This document shows, in pieces, positions 1-8,990 of a DNA stretch of 38,746 bases. Under the pieces are notes generated by a model, which worked only from the letters and a program-made list of their open reading frames with translations, was not told the DNA's origin and did not search any database. Each line of letters begins with the position of its first letter. The first letter of the stretch is position 1. The DNA comes from Victivallales bacterium (GTDB lineage: Bacteria > Verrucomicrobiota > Lentisphaeria > Oligosphaerales > Oligosphaeraceae), in NCBI GenBank assembly GCA_017548425.1, contig JAFZAB010000200.1, forward strand, positions 1-38,746, given 5' to 3'. The translations under genes were made by a program, and so were the position numbers.

Positions 1-1
1 A

Positions 2-673
2 ATCGTGAATTTCCTCCAGAAGGGACTGACAGAGGAAGGCTTTCTCGTCGATACGTGCACGGATGGAAATGAAGGATTTACAGCCGCCAGCACGGGGGCG
101 TATGATGTCATTGTCTTGGACATCATGCTTCCGAATATGAGCGGATTGGAAATCACCACGGAGTTGCGCAAACGGGAAATCGCCACGCCGATCTTGCTGT
201 TGACCGCTTTGGATCAGCTGGAAGACAAAGTGAAAGGCCTTGAGGCCGGAGCGGACGATTATCTGCCGAAGCCGTTTGCCTTCGCAGAGCTGGTGGCCCG
301 CATTCGCGCGTTGTCGCGCCGCAGCCAGAAACTGACGGAACTGACGCATTTCACCTATGGCGACTTGGAAGTCGATGTCCAGTTGCATCAAGCCAAACGC
401 GGTGGCCAAGTGCTTGATTTGACGGCACGTGAGTTTGCTCTCCTGTTGCTGTTCATGCAGAGCCCCGAACGTCTCATCACCCGCACGGCGATTCTCGAAC
501 AAGTGTGGGAGATGAATTTCGATCCGGGCACGAACATTCTGGACGTTCACATGAGCCATTTGCGCAAAAAACTGGATGACGGCCACAAAATCAAGATGTT
601 GCAGACCGTCCGCGGCATTGGCTATATGCTGAAGGCTGTGGAAGATAAGGATGCGAACGCGTCGAAGGAATAA
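2..673 (+). CDS. OmpR/CusR-type response regulator (5' partial)
   Basis: Two-component response regulator that is phosphorylated by a sensor kinase and binds DNA through a winged helix. The reading frame runs off the left edge, and numbering here starts at the GTG at base 5. The receiver domain lacks roughly its first dozen residues, including the acidic pair, but keeps the phospho-acceptor D39 (VLDIMLP), T67 (LLLTALD) and K89 (LPKPF). The C-terminal half (about 115-210) is a trans_reg_C winged helix with LTAREFALL and a closing VRGIGYML. The wording GLTEEGFLVD resembles CusR/CopR metal-responsive regulators, but the signal is unknown. No histidine kinase follows: the next gene converges, its stop two bases away, so any partner kinase must lie upstream or elsewhere. 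Confidence 0.93.
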   Translation: MVNFLQKGLTEEGFLVDTCTDGNEGFTAASTGAYDVIVLDIMLPNMSGLEITTELRKREIATPILLLTALDQLEDKVKGLEAGADDYLPKPFAFAELVARIRALSRRSQKLTELTHFTYGDLEVDVQLHQAKRGGQVLDLTAREFALLLLFMQSPERLITRTAILEQVWEMNFDPGTNILDVHMSHLRKKLDDGHKIKMLQTVRGIGYMLKAVEDKDANASKE

Positions 674-675
674 TC

Positions 676-1254
676 CTAGGCGTTCATTATGGACGGCGTG
701 GCGAGCAGTTCGTCCGCCGTCGTCGCCGTGAAAAGAACGGCGTTCCAACCATTTCGGATGCCGCCTTTGATATTGCAGAGGCGGTCGTCCAGATACAAGT
801 CCGGCTTGCCGTAGCGTTCTTCAAAAGCTTTGAACATGGCGTCGTCTGGCTTTTCCGCCCCGACGTCACAGCTGTAAATGGCGTCCGGAATGCGTTTTGA
901 GTAGGAGAGAATGTCGCGCAGGCCTTCGATATGCCACGGCTGCGTGTCCGAGAAGAAGACGATACGCCATCCGCGCTCCCATAGCGCCTCCAGAAGTCGT
1001 GTCGTCTTAAGGTCTTCCGTATCAAGGAATTTCATCCATGCGTCATGGATCTGGGCGAGCGTCATATGCTGCCCCGCAACGGCTTGCAGGTCTTTTCCAA
1101 ACTGCCATGAACCGATTTTGCCGATGGAATATTCGTGGTAGGCCGTATACCATTCAAGCGGCAAGTGGGCTGGATCCAGTTTCATGGACTGGAAGACGCG
1201 TTCAGGCGTCAGCCGAAGGCAGACGCCGCCGATATCGAGGGCGAGAAGCTTCAT
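676..1254 (-). CDS. HAD-superfamily phosphatase (YihX-like)
   Basis: A 192-residue haloacid-dehalogenase-fold hydrolase, expected to remove phosphate from a small sugar or metabolite phosphate in the cytosol. Motif I is LALDIGGV with nucleophile D7; as in the YihX subfamily the residue two places on is glycine, not aspartate. Motif II is S102 in FFSDTQ, motif III K135 in GAEKPD, and motif IV the acidic pair D156-D157 in LYLDDR. A helical cap lies at about 15-85. Length fits the family. It converges with the response regulator. The start codon is directly preceded (5 nt) by a run of TCCCTTT repeats, leaving no visible Shine-Dalgarno sequence. The substrate cannot be read from sequence. Confidence 0.88.
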   Translation of the reverse strand: MKLLALDIGGVCLRLTPERVFQSMKLDPAHLPLEWYTAYHEYSIGKIGSWQFGKDLQAVAGQHMTLAQIHDAWMKFLDTEDLKTTRLLEALWERGWRIVFFSDTQPWHIEGLRDILSYSKRIPDAIYSCDVGAEKPDDAMFKAFEERYGKPDLYLDDRLCNIKGGIRNGWNAVLFTATTADELLATPSIMNA

Positions 1255-1259
1255 AATGG

Positions 1260-1296
1260 AAAGGGACTAAAGGGACATAAAGGACGAAAGGGACAT
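1260..1296. repeat. AAAGGGACA-type short tandem repeat
   Basis: Four imperfect units, AAAGGGACT, AAAGGGACAT, AAAGGACG and AAAGGGACAT (period 8-10, mean about 9), fill the space just upstream of the HAD gene start. Read in the sense of that gene they are TCCCTTT units. The 14-base string GGACGAAAGGGACA recurs, in the opposite orientation, at 11802-11827. Confidence 0.85.
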
Positions 1297-1311
1297 GGAG
1301 TGGCTGGATTT

Positions 1312-1339
1312 GCTTTTAGCTTTAGGCTTAAAGCTTTTT
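1312..1339. repeat. GCTTWWR heptamer array
   Basis: Four units in exact 7-bp register: GCTTTTA, GCTTTAG, GCTTAAA, GCTTTTT. The 18 bases GCTTTTAGCTTTAGGCTT (1312-1329) are repeated identically at 28338-28355. The array lies between the divergent HAD and fucosidase genes, about 100 bp before the latter. Confidence 0.85.
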
Positions 1340-1437
1340 TACATTATTTGTGGTTGGTGGGATTTCAAGTTTTCAAAGACGTAGTATTGTATGGCAGTGT
1401 ATTTTTTCAACCAACCTCCAAAACAAGGCGCATTCAC

Positions 1438-3786
1438 ATGGAAAAAACAAGTTTCAGAGGCTTTGAACTGCATTACACGTCTCCGGCGGCCTATTGGGAG
1501 GCCGCCATGCCGCTTGGCAACGGCCGATTGGGAGCCATGCATTTCGGCGGCGTGAAGGAAGATTATTTCGATTTGAATGAAGACACGCTGTGGTCCGGCA
1601 TGCCGGAATACCAATTTCCCGATGACGGACCGGAGACGATTCGGCAGGCCCGTGAATTGATCGCCGCCGGCAAGCCGATTGAAGCCGATAGGCTGATTGA
1701 AAAGAAGCTATTGACCTATGACAGCCAGACTTACATGCTTGCTGGTGCGTTACGGTTGCGTTTTGCGGGAGCCGCTGAAGGGAACTCGTATTATCGCGAA
1801 CTGGATTTGAAGCGCGCCGTTTCAACGGTCTGCTATTCGCAGGACGACGTTTCCTTTGTGCGGGAAGCGTTTGTCTCTCATCCGCAACAGATTATGGCTG
1901 TCCGCCTGACGGCCAGCCAGCCGGGCCAATGCTCCGTGCAGGCCATGCTGGAATCGCAGATGCAAGGGCAGATGGCCGTCGATGGCGGCGATTTGATCTT
2001 CAATGGCGCATGTCCGGCCTACAACCGCCGTGGGCGGATTGATTGGAAGGACGCGCAAGGCCGTACGGGAGTGCTTTATCAAATCCGCATGCGGATGATC
2101 GCGGACGGCGGAACGGTGGCGGTGTCCGTTGAAAACGGCTTGGACGTCAAAAACGCGAACAGCGTGCTGCTGCTCCTTTCCATCCGCTCCAATTTCATCG
2201 ACTACAAGACGATGCCCGGAAGCAATGGAATCAAGCCTAATGAATTGACCAAGAGGGACTTGGATGCCGCAACCGCCTTGGGATACGACGAACTGATGAA
2301 ACGTCATCTGGCCGACTATCAGCCGTTGTTCGAGCGGTCGCTGTTGAATCTGCCTGGCAATGCGGACGATGCATTGCCGACCATCGACCGCCTCCGCCAA
2401 TGCTCGAAGACAGGCAAGCTCTCGCCCGCATTGGTCGCCTTGCTGTATCATTTCGGCCGCTATCTGCTGATCTCCTGCAGCCGTCCAGGCACGCAAGCCG
2501 CTAATTTGCAAGGCATATGGAATCGCCAACTGCAACCGCCATGGGCCTGCAACTACACGACGAACATCAATTTGGAGATGAACTACTGGCCGGCGGAAAC
2601 GACGAATCTCTCTGAACTTGCGGAGCCGATCCTGTCGTTTGCGAAGGATATTTCGGAAAAAGGGGCCATCGGTGCGAAGAAGGTTTTCGGCGCGAAAGGA
2701 TGGTGCATGTACCACAACAGCGACATCTGGCGGTATGCGTCATTGGCCAGCGGCCAGACGCGGTGGGGCTACTTCCCGCTGTGCGGCCTGTGGGTCGCGC
2801 AGCATGTCATGGAACACTACCGTTTTACGCAAGATGTTGATTTCCTGCGTGATAACTATCCGATTCTGAAAGGCTGCGTGGAATTTTTGCTGGACTATGT
2901 CGTTCCTGACGGCGACGGAAAGGTCGCGCTCATGCCATCGACGTCGCCCGAACACGCCTACCGCCTGCCCGGCGTGGACGGCGTCATCTTCAGCTGCAAG
3001 AATTCCGGCATCGACGTGACGATGGCTCGCGAAGCGGTCAAGAATGTCATCGAAAGCGCGGAGATTCTAAAGACCGACAGCGATTTCGCCGCGAAGGCGA
3101 AAGAACTACTGGCCAAACTGCCGTTGCCGCCGATTGGATCGGAAGGGCAGTTGCTGGAATTCGGCGCGGATGTGGCGGACGAAGACATCCACCATCGCCA
3201 TCTGTCCCACATGTACGGCGTCTATCCGGGGGCCGAATTCACGCAAGACATTCATCCTGAACTGTATGAGGCGACGAAAAAGTCATTGCTCCGCCGTGGC
3301 GACATGTCCACTGGCTGGGCGATGGGATGGCGTGCCGCCTTGTGGGCGCGTTTCCATGACGGCGACCATGTCTGCCAAGTGCTGAAAAATCTGCTGAGCC
3401 TTGTCGAACCGGACAATCCGAACAACCGCAACCACGGCGGCGTCTATGCGAATCTGTTTGACGCGCATCCGCCATTCCAGATCGACGGCAATTTCGGCGC
3501 GGCGGCGGCCATTGCGGAAATGCTGCTGCAAAGCCATCGCAAGACGGCGGACGGCAAGCAGTTGCTTGAGATTCTGCCGGCGTTGCCGTCAGACTGGACG
3601 AACGGCTCCGTCACGGGCCTTCGTGCACGCGGCGCCGTGACGGTCGATTTGGATTGGGCGAACGGCAAACTGGTGAAATGCCGCTTCAAGGCGGACAAAC
3701 CGGTCGCGTTCCAGATTGCGTTGCCGGACGGCCGTCGCCAATCCGTCACGTTGGTAGCCGGCGAAGTGAAGGAAATCGCCGGATAA
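1438..3786 (+). CDS. GH95 alpha-L-fucosidase
   Basis: A 782-residue glycoside hydrolase of family 95, an inverting enzyme that releases alpha-1,2-linked L-fucose (some members act on alpha-L-galactose). The N-terminal beta-sandwich carries [11 protein letters not shown] and DTLWSG, hallmark GH95 strings. The catalytic (alpha/alpha)6 barrel has [12 protein letters not shown] with N376 and N378, the general acid E505 in TSPEH, and D683 in DGNFGAA; these match N421/N423, E566 and D766 of the Bifidobacterium enzyme AfcA. The start is set by homology: [13 protein letters not shown] opens with the family N-terminus and has AAGG nine bases upstream. An open frame reaches back to 1135 but crosses repeats. 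No signal peptide, so it probably acts on imported oligosaccharides. A terminator follows. Confidence 0.95.
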   Translation: MEKTSFRGFELHYTSPAAYWEAAMPLGNGRLGAMHFGGVKEDYFDLNEDTLWSGMPEYQFPDDGPETIRQARELIAAGKPIEADRLIEKKLLTYDSQTYMLAGALRLRFAGAAEGNSYYRELDLKRAVSTVCYSQDDVSFVREAFVSHPQQIMAVRLTASQPGQCSVQAMLESQMQGQMAVDGGDLIFNGACPAYNRRGRIDWKDAQGRTGVLYQIRMRMIADGGTVAVSVENGLDVKNANSVLLLLSIRSNFIDYKTMPGSNGIKPNELTKRDLDAATALGYDELMKRHLADYQPLFERSLLNLPGNADDALPTIDRLRQCSKTGKLSPALVALLYHFGRYLLISCSRPGTQAANLQGIWNRQLQPPWACNYTTNINLEMNYWPAETTNLSELAEPILSFAKDISEKGAIGAKKVFGAKGWCMYHNSDIWRYASLASGQTRWGYFPLCGLWVAQHVMEHYRFTQDVDFLRDNYPILKGCVEFLLDYVVPDGDGKVALMPSTSPEHAYRLPGVDGVIFSCKNSGIDVTMAREAVKNVIESAEILKTDSDFAAKAKELLAKLPLPPIGSEGQLLEFGADVADEDIHHRHLSHMYGVYPGAEFTQDIHPELYEATKKSLLRRGDMSTGWAMGWRAALWARFHDGDHVCQVLKNLLSLVEPDNPNNRNHGGVYANLFDAHPPFQIDGNFGAAAAIAEMLLQSHRKTADGKQLLEILPALPSDWTNGSVTGLRARGAVTVDLDWANGKLVKCRFKADKPVAFQIALPDGRRQSVTLVAGEVKEIAG

Positions 3787-3806
3787 GAAAGAACGGTTAT
3801 GGTTAG

Positions 3807-3834
3807 GGGCATGACGTTGCGTCATGCCCTTTTT
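3807..3834 (+). terminator. Rho-independent terminator of the GH95 gene
   Basis: Perfect 10-bp stem GGGCATGACG / CGTCATGCCC with a TTG loop, followed by five T. It begins 21 bases after the fucosidase stop and its T-run ends three bases before the stop codon of the converging hydrolase. Confidence 0.92.
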
Positions 3835-3836
3835 GG

Positions 3837-5690
3837 TCAACGACTTACGGTTATTTTTGTGGCCCCTTCCAGATAGACGAGCTGCGTCGTGGCTTTGAAT
3901 GTGTCGTTGGGGATGGCGATGGGCTTGCCGTTCATGTCATAGGCGTTCTGGATGGCGCCTTCGACGGACAGCTTGCAGTCGATGGGGGCGGCGGGCGTCC
4001 AGATGGCGCAGACGGGCGTCCCGTCAGTCTTCGTCCATGACGTCTGGTAGATGTTGTCCGTCACCGTCAGTTCGGGGCGGGTGGAGCCGCTGGGGCACAT
4101 TTTCGCAAGTGCCTGGTATGTATAGAATGACGGCTTCTGCGAGAGGTCGCGGTGGACGATGCCGAAATGATGTTCGCGCTCCGTGGGATCGCCTTCCCAT
4201 GAACGGAAATTGTACCAGAAGACGCGGTCGATGCCGATGGCGAAGGCCAGAAGATATGTGCGCGGAAGGTCTTCCGCCTGTGTCTCCAGCGGAACGCATT
4301 CATTGATCTGCATGTTCGTGCAGGCGAGAATGTTGCCTTTCAGATCGCTGTTCAGTTCATAAAGGGCGATGATCGGGGCAGAAAAATCCTTGTCGCCCGC
4401 GAGGACAATCGGCGTCATCTTGTCGCCTTCCTTCAGATTGCGTCCGTCCAGGAAGCGGACATCTCTGTTTCCTTTCCAGTCGGCCTTCAGAGATTCGAAG
4501 CCGGCGGCGGCTTTGGCGAACGTCATTCTTTCGGGCGTGCCTTTGTGCGTCCACCAGGAAGTCCATGCAATGTGGAAACTTGCGACGTCGCGGTCATTGA
4601 CCTGCACTTGTTTCACAGAGCCGTCTGGCTGGATCTGGATATCGTAGTAGAACGGCAGTCCGGACGGGAGGACGATCGTGCCGCCTTTCGCCATGTAGGC
4701 GCGGAGGGCGTCATGGTATTTGGCGGGGAAGGCTTCGCCGCCACAGGGAACGAGAACGGGGCATTCCGCAGGGGAGAGCGCGGCGATTTCGTCCAGTTTC
4801 ACGGAACGGATGCCGTTGAAGAAATGGTTTCCGTAGGAGGGAGTACGCTGGAAAGCCGTCTTTTGATCTGAAACGACGGCGAGTGGATATTTCTTTTCGG
4901 CGATGCCAAGATGCCTGAAGGCGGCGATGAACGCGTCGTCGTTCTGCTTGTTCTGTTCGGCGGTTGACCAGCCGATCTCCGTGATCCAGATAGGCTTGTG
5001 GGCGACGCCGTATTTGGCCATGAGTTCTTTCAACTGCTTGAGTTGCGGAATCATGCTCTCCGGCGTGCCATGCCAGTTGTAGGGATGAACGTTCATGATG
5101 TCGAAATAGGGGGCCGCGCCCGCCTTCAACGTTGCTTCGATATAGCCGAAGGGAACGCCCGCCGTTCCGCCATAAAGCACTTGCAAATCGGAATCTATGG
5201 CTTTGATGACTTCATAGCTGCGTTTCAGGAGCGGCGTGTAGTCTTCGCCACGCGCGGGTCTATCCCAAAAGCCGTTCTGCTCGTTCCAGACTTCCCAATA
5301 GCGGATGTCCTTCGCATAGCGGCTGACGGTCTTCTGGACGTATTCCGCCCACAAATCGAGATTCTTGTAGGCGGGATGGGCCCATTTGACGTCATAGTCC
5401 AGAATCGGCAAAATATTGACATTGGCGGCTTTGGAGAGGGTGATCAGCTTGTCGAGATGGTCGTAGTTCCATGTCTCCTGATTCCGCTGGATGCCGCCCC
5501 AGTCATAGTCCGTACGAACCCAGTTGACGGGAATTTCGGAAAGGCGTTTGAACTCGTCCGTCGCAACGGCGAGTTCTCCGCGGCTGACATGTGCGCAGAT
5601 GGCGTATGGATCTTGCAGACGGTCGGCGGCATGGCTTGTGGCGGCAAGGCCGCTCAGGCAGAGGATGAGGCTGAAAGAGAGTTTTTTCAT
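3837..5690 (-). CDS. Secreted clan GH-A hydrolase (GH39/PslG-like) with inserted domain
   Basis: A 617-residue exported glycosidase-like protein. Signal peptide at 1-21 (MKKLSFSLILCLSGLAATSHA). A TIM-barrel starts with GELAVATDEFKRLSEIPVNWVRTDYDW; acid/base E137 sits in WEVWNEQNG and the nucleophile E238 in IWITEIGWS, the arrangement of retaining clan-A enzymes such as GH39 and PslG. Residues about 260-475 interrupt the barrel with a different module (CPVLVPCGGEAFPAKY, MAKGGTIVLPSG) resembling the class I glutamine-amidotransferase-like fold. The barrel then resumes with FWYNFRSWEGDP and HHFGIVHRDLSQKPSFYTYQAL. A short beta-rich end (about 540-617) closes it. The family is a fold-level call; the substrate is unknown. 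Transcribed alone, converging on the GH95 gene. Confidence 0.82.
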   Translation of the reverse strand: MKKLSFSLILCLSGLAATSHAADRLQDPYAICAHVSRGELAVATDEFKRLSEIPVNWVRTDYDWGGIQRNQETWNYDHLDKLITLSKAANVNILPILDYDVKWAHPAYKNLDLWAEYVQKTVSRYAKDIRYWEVWNEQNGFWDRPARGEDYTPLLKRSYEVIKAIDSDLQVLYGGTAGVPFGYIEATLKAGAAPYFDIMNVHPYNWHGTPESMIPQLKQLKELMAKYGVAHKPIWITEIGWSTAEQNKQNDDAFIAAFRHLGIAEKKYPLAVVSDQKTAFQRTPSYGNHFFNGIRSVKLDEIAALSPAECPVLVPCGGEAFPAKYHDALRAYMAKGGTIVLPSGLPFYYDIQIQPDGSVKQVQVNDRDVASFHIAWTSWWTHKGTPERMTFAKAAAGFESLKADWKGNRDVRFLDGRNLKEGDKMTPIVLAGDKDFSAPIIALYELNSDLKGNILACTNMQINECVPLETQAEDLPRTYLLAFAIGIDRVFWYNFRSWEGDPTEREHHFGIVHRDLSQKPSFYTYQALAKMCPSGSTRPELTVTDNIYQTSWTKTDGTPVCAIWTPAAPIDCKLSVEGAIQNAYDMNGKPIAIPNDTFKATTQLVYLEGATKITVSR

Positions 5691-5724
5691 GTTGGAAGTG
5701 CCTTCTGGGAGAAATGTTCAGATA

Positions 5725-6618
5725 TTAATGTTTCATAAGTATTTTGGCCATAATATAAATATATGCGAGAGGAAAGACGAAAATCAATGAATCGAGTGTG
5801 TCGAGAATGCCGCCGATGCCTGGCAGATTTCCCGAATCTTTGGCGTCTGCGGCGCGTTTCAAGGCGGATTCCGCCAAGTCACCGAGCAGTCCAATGACAG
5901 ATGCAAGAATGGCAATTACATAGACTTCTACAATGCTGAAACCAGTGTTTGGGTAGTAGTAAGTGGAAATTGGCCAGTATAAAAAGCAGAGGGAACCGGT
6001 CACGAGTGAGGCGACAGTGCCGCCGATGAGGCCTTCCCAGCTCTTCTTCGGGCTGACGAGCGGGATGAGCTTGTGGTTGCCGCCAGGCCGTTTCGCCGTC
6101 CATGAGCCTGCTGCAAAGGCACCCGTGTCCGCGATTTTCGTGACAAGAATTATGAAGAAAATGACAGGACGCGTATCAAAAAAGTCGCTAGAGTAATAGA
6201 ATAATCTAGGAATAAATGAGAGCGACCATGGAATAAAAACGGTGGCGCCGATGGCGGCTAGCGTGCCGTTGATGTTTTCTTTTGTCGGCGCGTCTTTGAA
6301 GCAGATACAGAATGCAGCGAGGATTACGAGAACTAGCATGAGTGATTCCAGTACCATTATATACGGAATACCAAGACGTTTATATACCATCAATAGTACA
6401 TTCATCACAATAAGTGAAAGACCAAAGATAATGGCAAGGATTTTCAAAGGCTTCTTGTGCGGCGGATTCAATAGCTCGAATGTCTCATGGCAGGCGAGGG
6501 AGAGCATGAGCGCGGCGACGGGCAGGAAAAGCAGCCGCCCGTATTGAAACGGCAGGAAGAAGCAGAGGCAGATGACGATGATGATCGGAATGGCTGACTT
6601 TAATCTATCGATAAGCAT
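5725..6618 (-). CDS. cdsA: Phosphatidate cytidylyltransferase CdsA
   Basis: A 297-residue integral membrane enzyme making CDP-diacylglycerol from CTP and phosphatidic acid, the entry step to phospholipid synthesis. About eight hydrophobic segments are visible. SPKKSWEGLIGG (about residues 194-205) and the C-terminal signature with LGDLAESALKRAADAKDSG then GIGGILDTLDSLIF fit the CdsA family; the usual HGG and DR of the signature appear here as IGG and DT. An AGGA motif lies nine bases before the ATG. It diverges from the methyltransferase gene across a 125-bp AT-rich gap and runs toward the secreted hydrolase gene 34 bp away on the same strand. Confidence 0.94.
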   Translation of the reverse strand: MLIDRLKSAIPIIIVICLCFFLPFQYGRLLFLPVAALMLSLACHETFELLNPPHKKPLKILAIIFGLSLIVMNVLLMVYKRLGIPYIMVLESLMLVLVILAAFCICFKDAPTKENINGTLAAIGATVFIPWSLSFIPRLFYYSSDFFDTRPVIFFIILVTKIADTGAFAAGSWTAKRPGGNHKLIPLVSPKKSWEGLIGGTVASLVTGSLCFLYWPISTYYYPNTGFSIVEVYVIAILASVIGLLGDLAESALKRAADAKDSGNLPGIGGILDTLDSLIFVFPLAYIYIMAKILMKH

Positions 6619-6743
6619 GAATGAAAATCCTGTGTTTTTGTCGGTTTTTATTGAAGATAACGGAATATGTTATATTTTAGTATATAAATGAAAGAGTTCA
6701 AATGGACATTTGTCGTCAAATGCCGTAAAAAACAGGAGACAAG
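6619..6743. promoter_or_regulatory. Divergent promoter region, cdsA / RNA methyltransferase
   Basis: AT-rich 125-bp spacer between two outward-facing genes. It holds TATATT (6671-6676) and TATATA-like strings on both strands, but no -35/-10 pair with good spacing can be chosen with confidence. Confidence 0.45.
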
Positions 6744-7613
6744 ATGGATTTTCCGTCGGCGAAATTGCTGACAAGCATGCAGAACCCGCTGGTGAAGCAG
6801 GTTGCGAAATGGCGTGACCGCCATGACCGTGACGCGGATCAAAAGGTGCTGATCGAAGGCTACCGCGCGTTGACGCGCGCGATGGCGGGCCATTATCCGA
6901 TTGAGCAACTGTTCATCTGTCCGGAATGGTTCCAGGGGGAGAACGAAGGGACGCTGATTGATGCCGTCTGCAAGCAGGGGGCGAAGCTTTATCAGGTTGG
7001 AAAGGAAGCATTTGTGAAAATGACCTACCGCGACCGGCCGGAAGGGCTGCTGGGCGTCGGCCCGCAAATCCACCATACATTGGACGACTTGCCGAAGTTG
7101 GACCGCCCTGCGTTCTATCTTGTTGCGGAGCAGATAGAAAAGCCCGGTAATCTGGGCACGATGCTGCGCAGCGCGGACGCGGCGGGCGTCGATGGGCTGA
7201 TTCTGTGCGATCCCGTGACGGATCTGTACAATCCAAATGTCGTCCGTGCGAGCACGGGCGTGCTGTTCACGCTGCCGATTGCGGAGGCGTCGTCGGAAGA
7301 TACGCTGAAGTGGTTGCGAAAGAACGGTGTGAAGATTTTGTCGGCGACGCCGCATACGGAGAATCTGTTCACGGATGTGGCGATGACGACGCCGTTGGCG
7401 GTCGTCGTCGGCGCGGAGCAGTTCGGGCTGAGCGACTTGTGGATGAACGAGGCGGATTTGCAAGTGCGGCTGCCGATGATGGGCGCGGCGGATTCGCTGA
7501 ATGTCGCGACGGCGACGACGATTCTGTTGTACGAGGCGTTGCGGCAACGGCTTGCGGCGGGAATCGTGAAGGACACGGGCATGGTTGTCGATCCGAACCA
7601 CGGAAGGCAATAG
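6744..7613 (+). CDS. TrmH/SpoU family RNA 2'-O-methyltransferase
   Basis: A 289-residue SPOUT-class methyltransferase that methylates a ribose 2'-OH of rRNA or tRNA using S-adenosylmethionine. The N-terminal part (1-105) is the substrate-binding region (MQNPLVKQVAKWRD, VLIEGYRALTRAM, LLGVG). The C-terminal knotted catalytic domain has motif 1 EKPGNLGTMLRSADAAGVD, motif 2 VVVGAEQFGLSD, and motif 3 LPMMGAADSLNVATATTILLYEALRQR with the conserved SLNV asparagine. AGGAGA lies six bases before the ATG. RlmB-like and TrmH-like members cannot be told apart here, so no symbol is given. A short GCCGCC/GGCGGC hairpin overlaps its stop codon. Confidence 0.92.
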   Translation: MDFPSAKLLTSMQNPLVKQVAKWRDRHDRDADQKVLIEGYRALTRAMAGHYPIEQLFICPEWFQGENEGTLIDAVCKQGAKLYQVGKEAFVKMTYRDRPEGLLGVGPQIHHTLDDLPKLDRPAFYLVAEQIEKPGNLGTMLRSADAAGVDGLILCDPVTDLYNPNVVRASTGVLFTLPIAEASSEDTLKWLRKNGVKILSATPHTENLFTDVAMTTPLAVVVGAEQFGLSDLWMNEADLQVRLPMMGAADSLNVATATTILLYEALRQRLAAGIVKDTGMVVDPNHGRQ

Positions 7614-7631
7614 CCGCCGAAGGCGGCGCTG

Positions 7632-7692
7632 ATGGCTTATGGCTTATGGCTTATGGCTTAATGCGTTAGGCTTTTAGCCATAAGCTATAAGC
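7632..7692. repeat. Heptamer array with inverted arms (ATGGCTT / GCTTTTA)
   Basis: Four identical ATGGCTT units (7632-7659) are followed, after a short spacer, by GCTTTTA, GCCATAA, GCTATAA, GC (7670-7692) in 7-bp register. The two halves pair: GCTTATGGCT (7649-7658) is the exact reverse complement of AGCCATAAGC (7676-7685). In GCTT phase these are units of the GCTTWWR family seen at 1312, 27444 and 28241. Confidence 0.88.
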
Positions 7693-7825
7693 GAGCGAAG
7701 CTATGGTTGCCCTCCATCTGCTCGGCGGTTTGCAGTCGCTTCGCGAGGTGGGAAATAATGTCATGAGGAATTTTTTTTGTGAAAGAACAAGAAATTAAAC
7801 AATAGTAATACGAAGACTTTTAAGG

Positions 7826-7886
7826 CTGGAAGTTCAGGAGAGACTCTGATTCCAGAACATCCAGAACATCCAGAAAATCCAGAAAG
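7826..7886. repeat. Nonamer array TCCAGAACA
   Basis: Units TCCAGAACA, TCCAGAACA, TCCAGAAAA, TCCAGAAAG in exact 9-bp register (7851-7886). A degenerate inverted arm, CTGGAAGTTCAGGA (7826-7839), matches the reverse complement of 7851-7864 at 12 of 14 positions. The array ends 33 bp before the DUF1835 gene. Confidence 0.85.
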
Positions 7887-7919
7887 AAAACGTTAATAGT
7901 TTAAAGAAAGAAAGGGCTT

Positions 7920-8936
7920 ATGAGTTTGCATATTCATTCGGGCGACAGTGCTGCGATCACCGCGGCAAAAGTGATTCCTGGCCAGCATCTTGCGTGGACA
8001 GACAATCTGTTTGAAGGGCCGCTACCGAAGGCAGATTGGAACGATTTGACATGGTATGAGGCGCGTTCGGCGGCATTGGCGGATTATCTTGGCGGCAAGG
8101 AGATTGCGTCGCAGAAACTGGCGTCACGCTACTATGTGATTCGCGAGGCGTTGAACTGCGAATGCGAAATCACGCTGTGGTTCGACAGTTGCATGTACGA
8201 CATGATGCTCCTCTGCCAGTTCCTGACGTTCACGAAGAGCATCATCCGCGAAGATTCCGTCGTCTATCTTGTCTGCGAAGAGCTGCGGGACAACGGCAGC
8301 CGTTTCGCTGGCTACGGCGAACTGAATGAAGAGGAAATCCAATCCATGCTGAAACGACGGAAGCTTGTGACGCCCGCCATGCGGGAGGAAGCCGTCAAGG
8401 CGTGGGATGCGTTTACGTCGCCCGATCCGCATGCATGGCAGGAAGCCGCGAAAGGCTCTTATGAATTGACGCCGTTTTTGGCTCCTGCGTTCGAACGGCT
8501 TTTGGAGCAGTTGCCGAACGATTTGGGATTCAACAGGTTGGAAATGGAGATCATGTTCTCCATCATGGATGGTTGTTCGGAACCCATGCCGATGTTCGAG
8601 CATGTGTCCGAACAAGAGGAACGCCCGTATTTCGGTGACACGGTTTTCTACAAGGCGTTGAACCGTCTCGCGACGGCGCGTCAGCCGTTGATCCGTTTCT
8701 TTGGACCGGGCAAATTGCTGCCGTTGGCCGTCTATTCGGATAAGAACGCCTCTGAATTCCATGAGGAGGATTGGCGGGTGACGATGACGCTGGCAGGCAT
8801 GCGCGCCGTTTGGAGCGTCGGTCAGGGCAAAGGCGGCTTCTACGACGACACGCGTTGGCTCGCCAACGTAAAGCTTTCTCCTGACGATGATTGGCGATAT
8901 GATCCGAAACAAAAGAAGCTGTATAAACGGCAATAA
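7920..8936 (+). CDS. DUF1835 domain protein
   Basis: A 338-residue cytosolic protein with no signal or membrane segment. Its N-terminus (LHIHSGDSAA, ipGQHLAWTDNLFEGPLP) and the later CEITLWFDSCMYDMMLLCQFL match the DUF1835 family, which appears in many bacteria and has no established biochemical function. A middle stretch has the acidic/aromatic pattern AWDAFTSPDPHAWQE common to these proteins, and the C-terminal 170 residues may be the companion DUF3658-type region. It is followed 54 bp later on the same strand by the amidase gene, with a CTCTCGT heptamer array between. Family membership is secure; a role is not inferred. Confidence 0.8.
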   Translation: MSLHIHSGDSAAITAAKVIPGQHLAWTDNLFEGPLPKADWNDLTWYEARSAALADYLGGKEIASQKLASRYYVIREALNCECEITLWFDSCMYDMMLLCQFLTFTKSIIREDSVVYLVCEELRDNGSRFAGYGELNEEEIQSMLKRRKLVTPAMREEAVKAWDAFTSPDPHAWQEAAKGSYELTPFLAPAFERLLEQLPNDLGFNRLEMEIMFSIMDGCSEPMPMFEHVSEQEERPYFGDTVFYKALNRLATARQPLIRFFGPGKLLPLAVYSDKNASEFHEEDWRVTMTLAGMRAVWSVGQGKGGFYDDTRWLANVKLSPDDDWRYDPKQKKLYKRQ

Positions 8937-8939
8937 CAG

Positions 8940-8967
8940 CTCTCGTCTCTCGTTTCATGTCTCACGT
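8940..8967. repeat. CTCTCGT heptamer array
   Basis: Four units in exact 7-bp register: CTCTCGT, CTCTCGT, TTCATGT, CTCACGT. It starts three bases after the DUF1835 stop and ends 23 bases before the amidase ATG, whose own AAGGAA Shine-Dalgarno is intact. Its sequence is unrelated to the GCTT family. Confidence 0.8.
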
Positions 8968-8990
8968 CAATTTTAGAAAAAGGAAATAAA

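Larger units (their letters stand above)
7614..7919. other. 306-bp intergenic space filled with short repeats
   Basis: No gene is seen. From the left it has a GCCGCC-GAA-GGCGGC hairpin (7613-7627, overlapping the stop codon, no T-run), the ATGGCTT/GCTTTTA heptamer element (7632-7692), about 130 bp of unremarkable sequence, and a nonamer repeat (7826-7886). A poor AAAGGG Shine-Dalgarno stands before the next gene. Confidence 0.7.

Noticed and set aside
1135..1437. N-terminal extension of the GH95 frame by 101 codons
   Set aside because: It crosses the AGGGAC and GCTT repeats and has no family similarity; the GH95 N-terminus starts at 1438 with a ribosome site.
7632..7692. CRISPR array
   Set aside because: Units are 7 bp with no spacers and inverted halves; the same holds for the other arrays.
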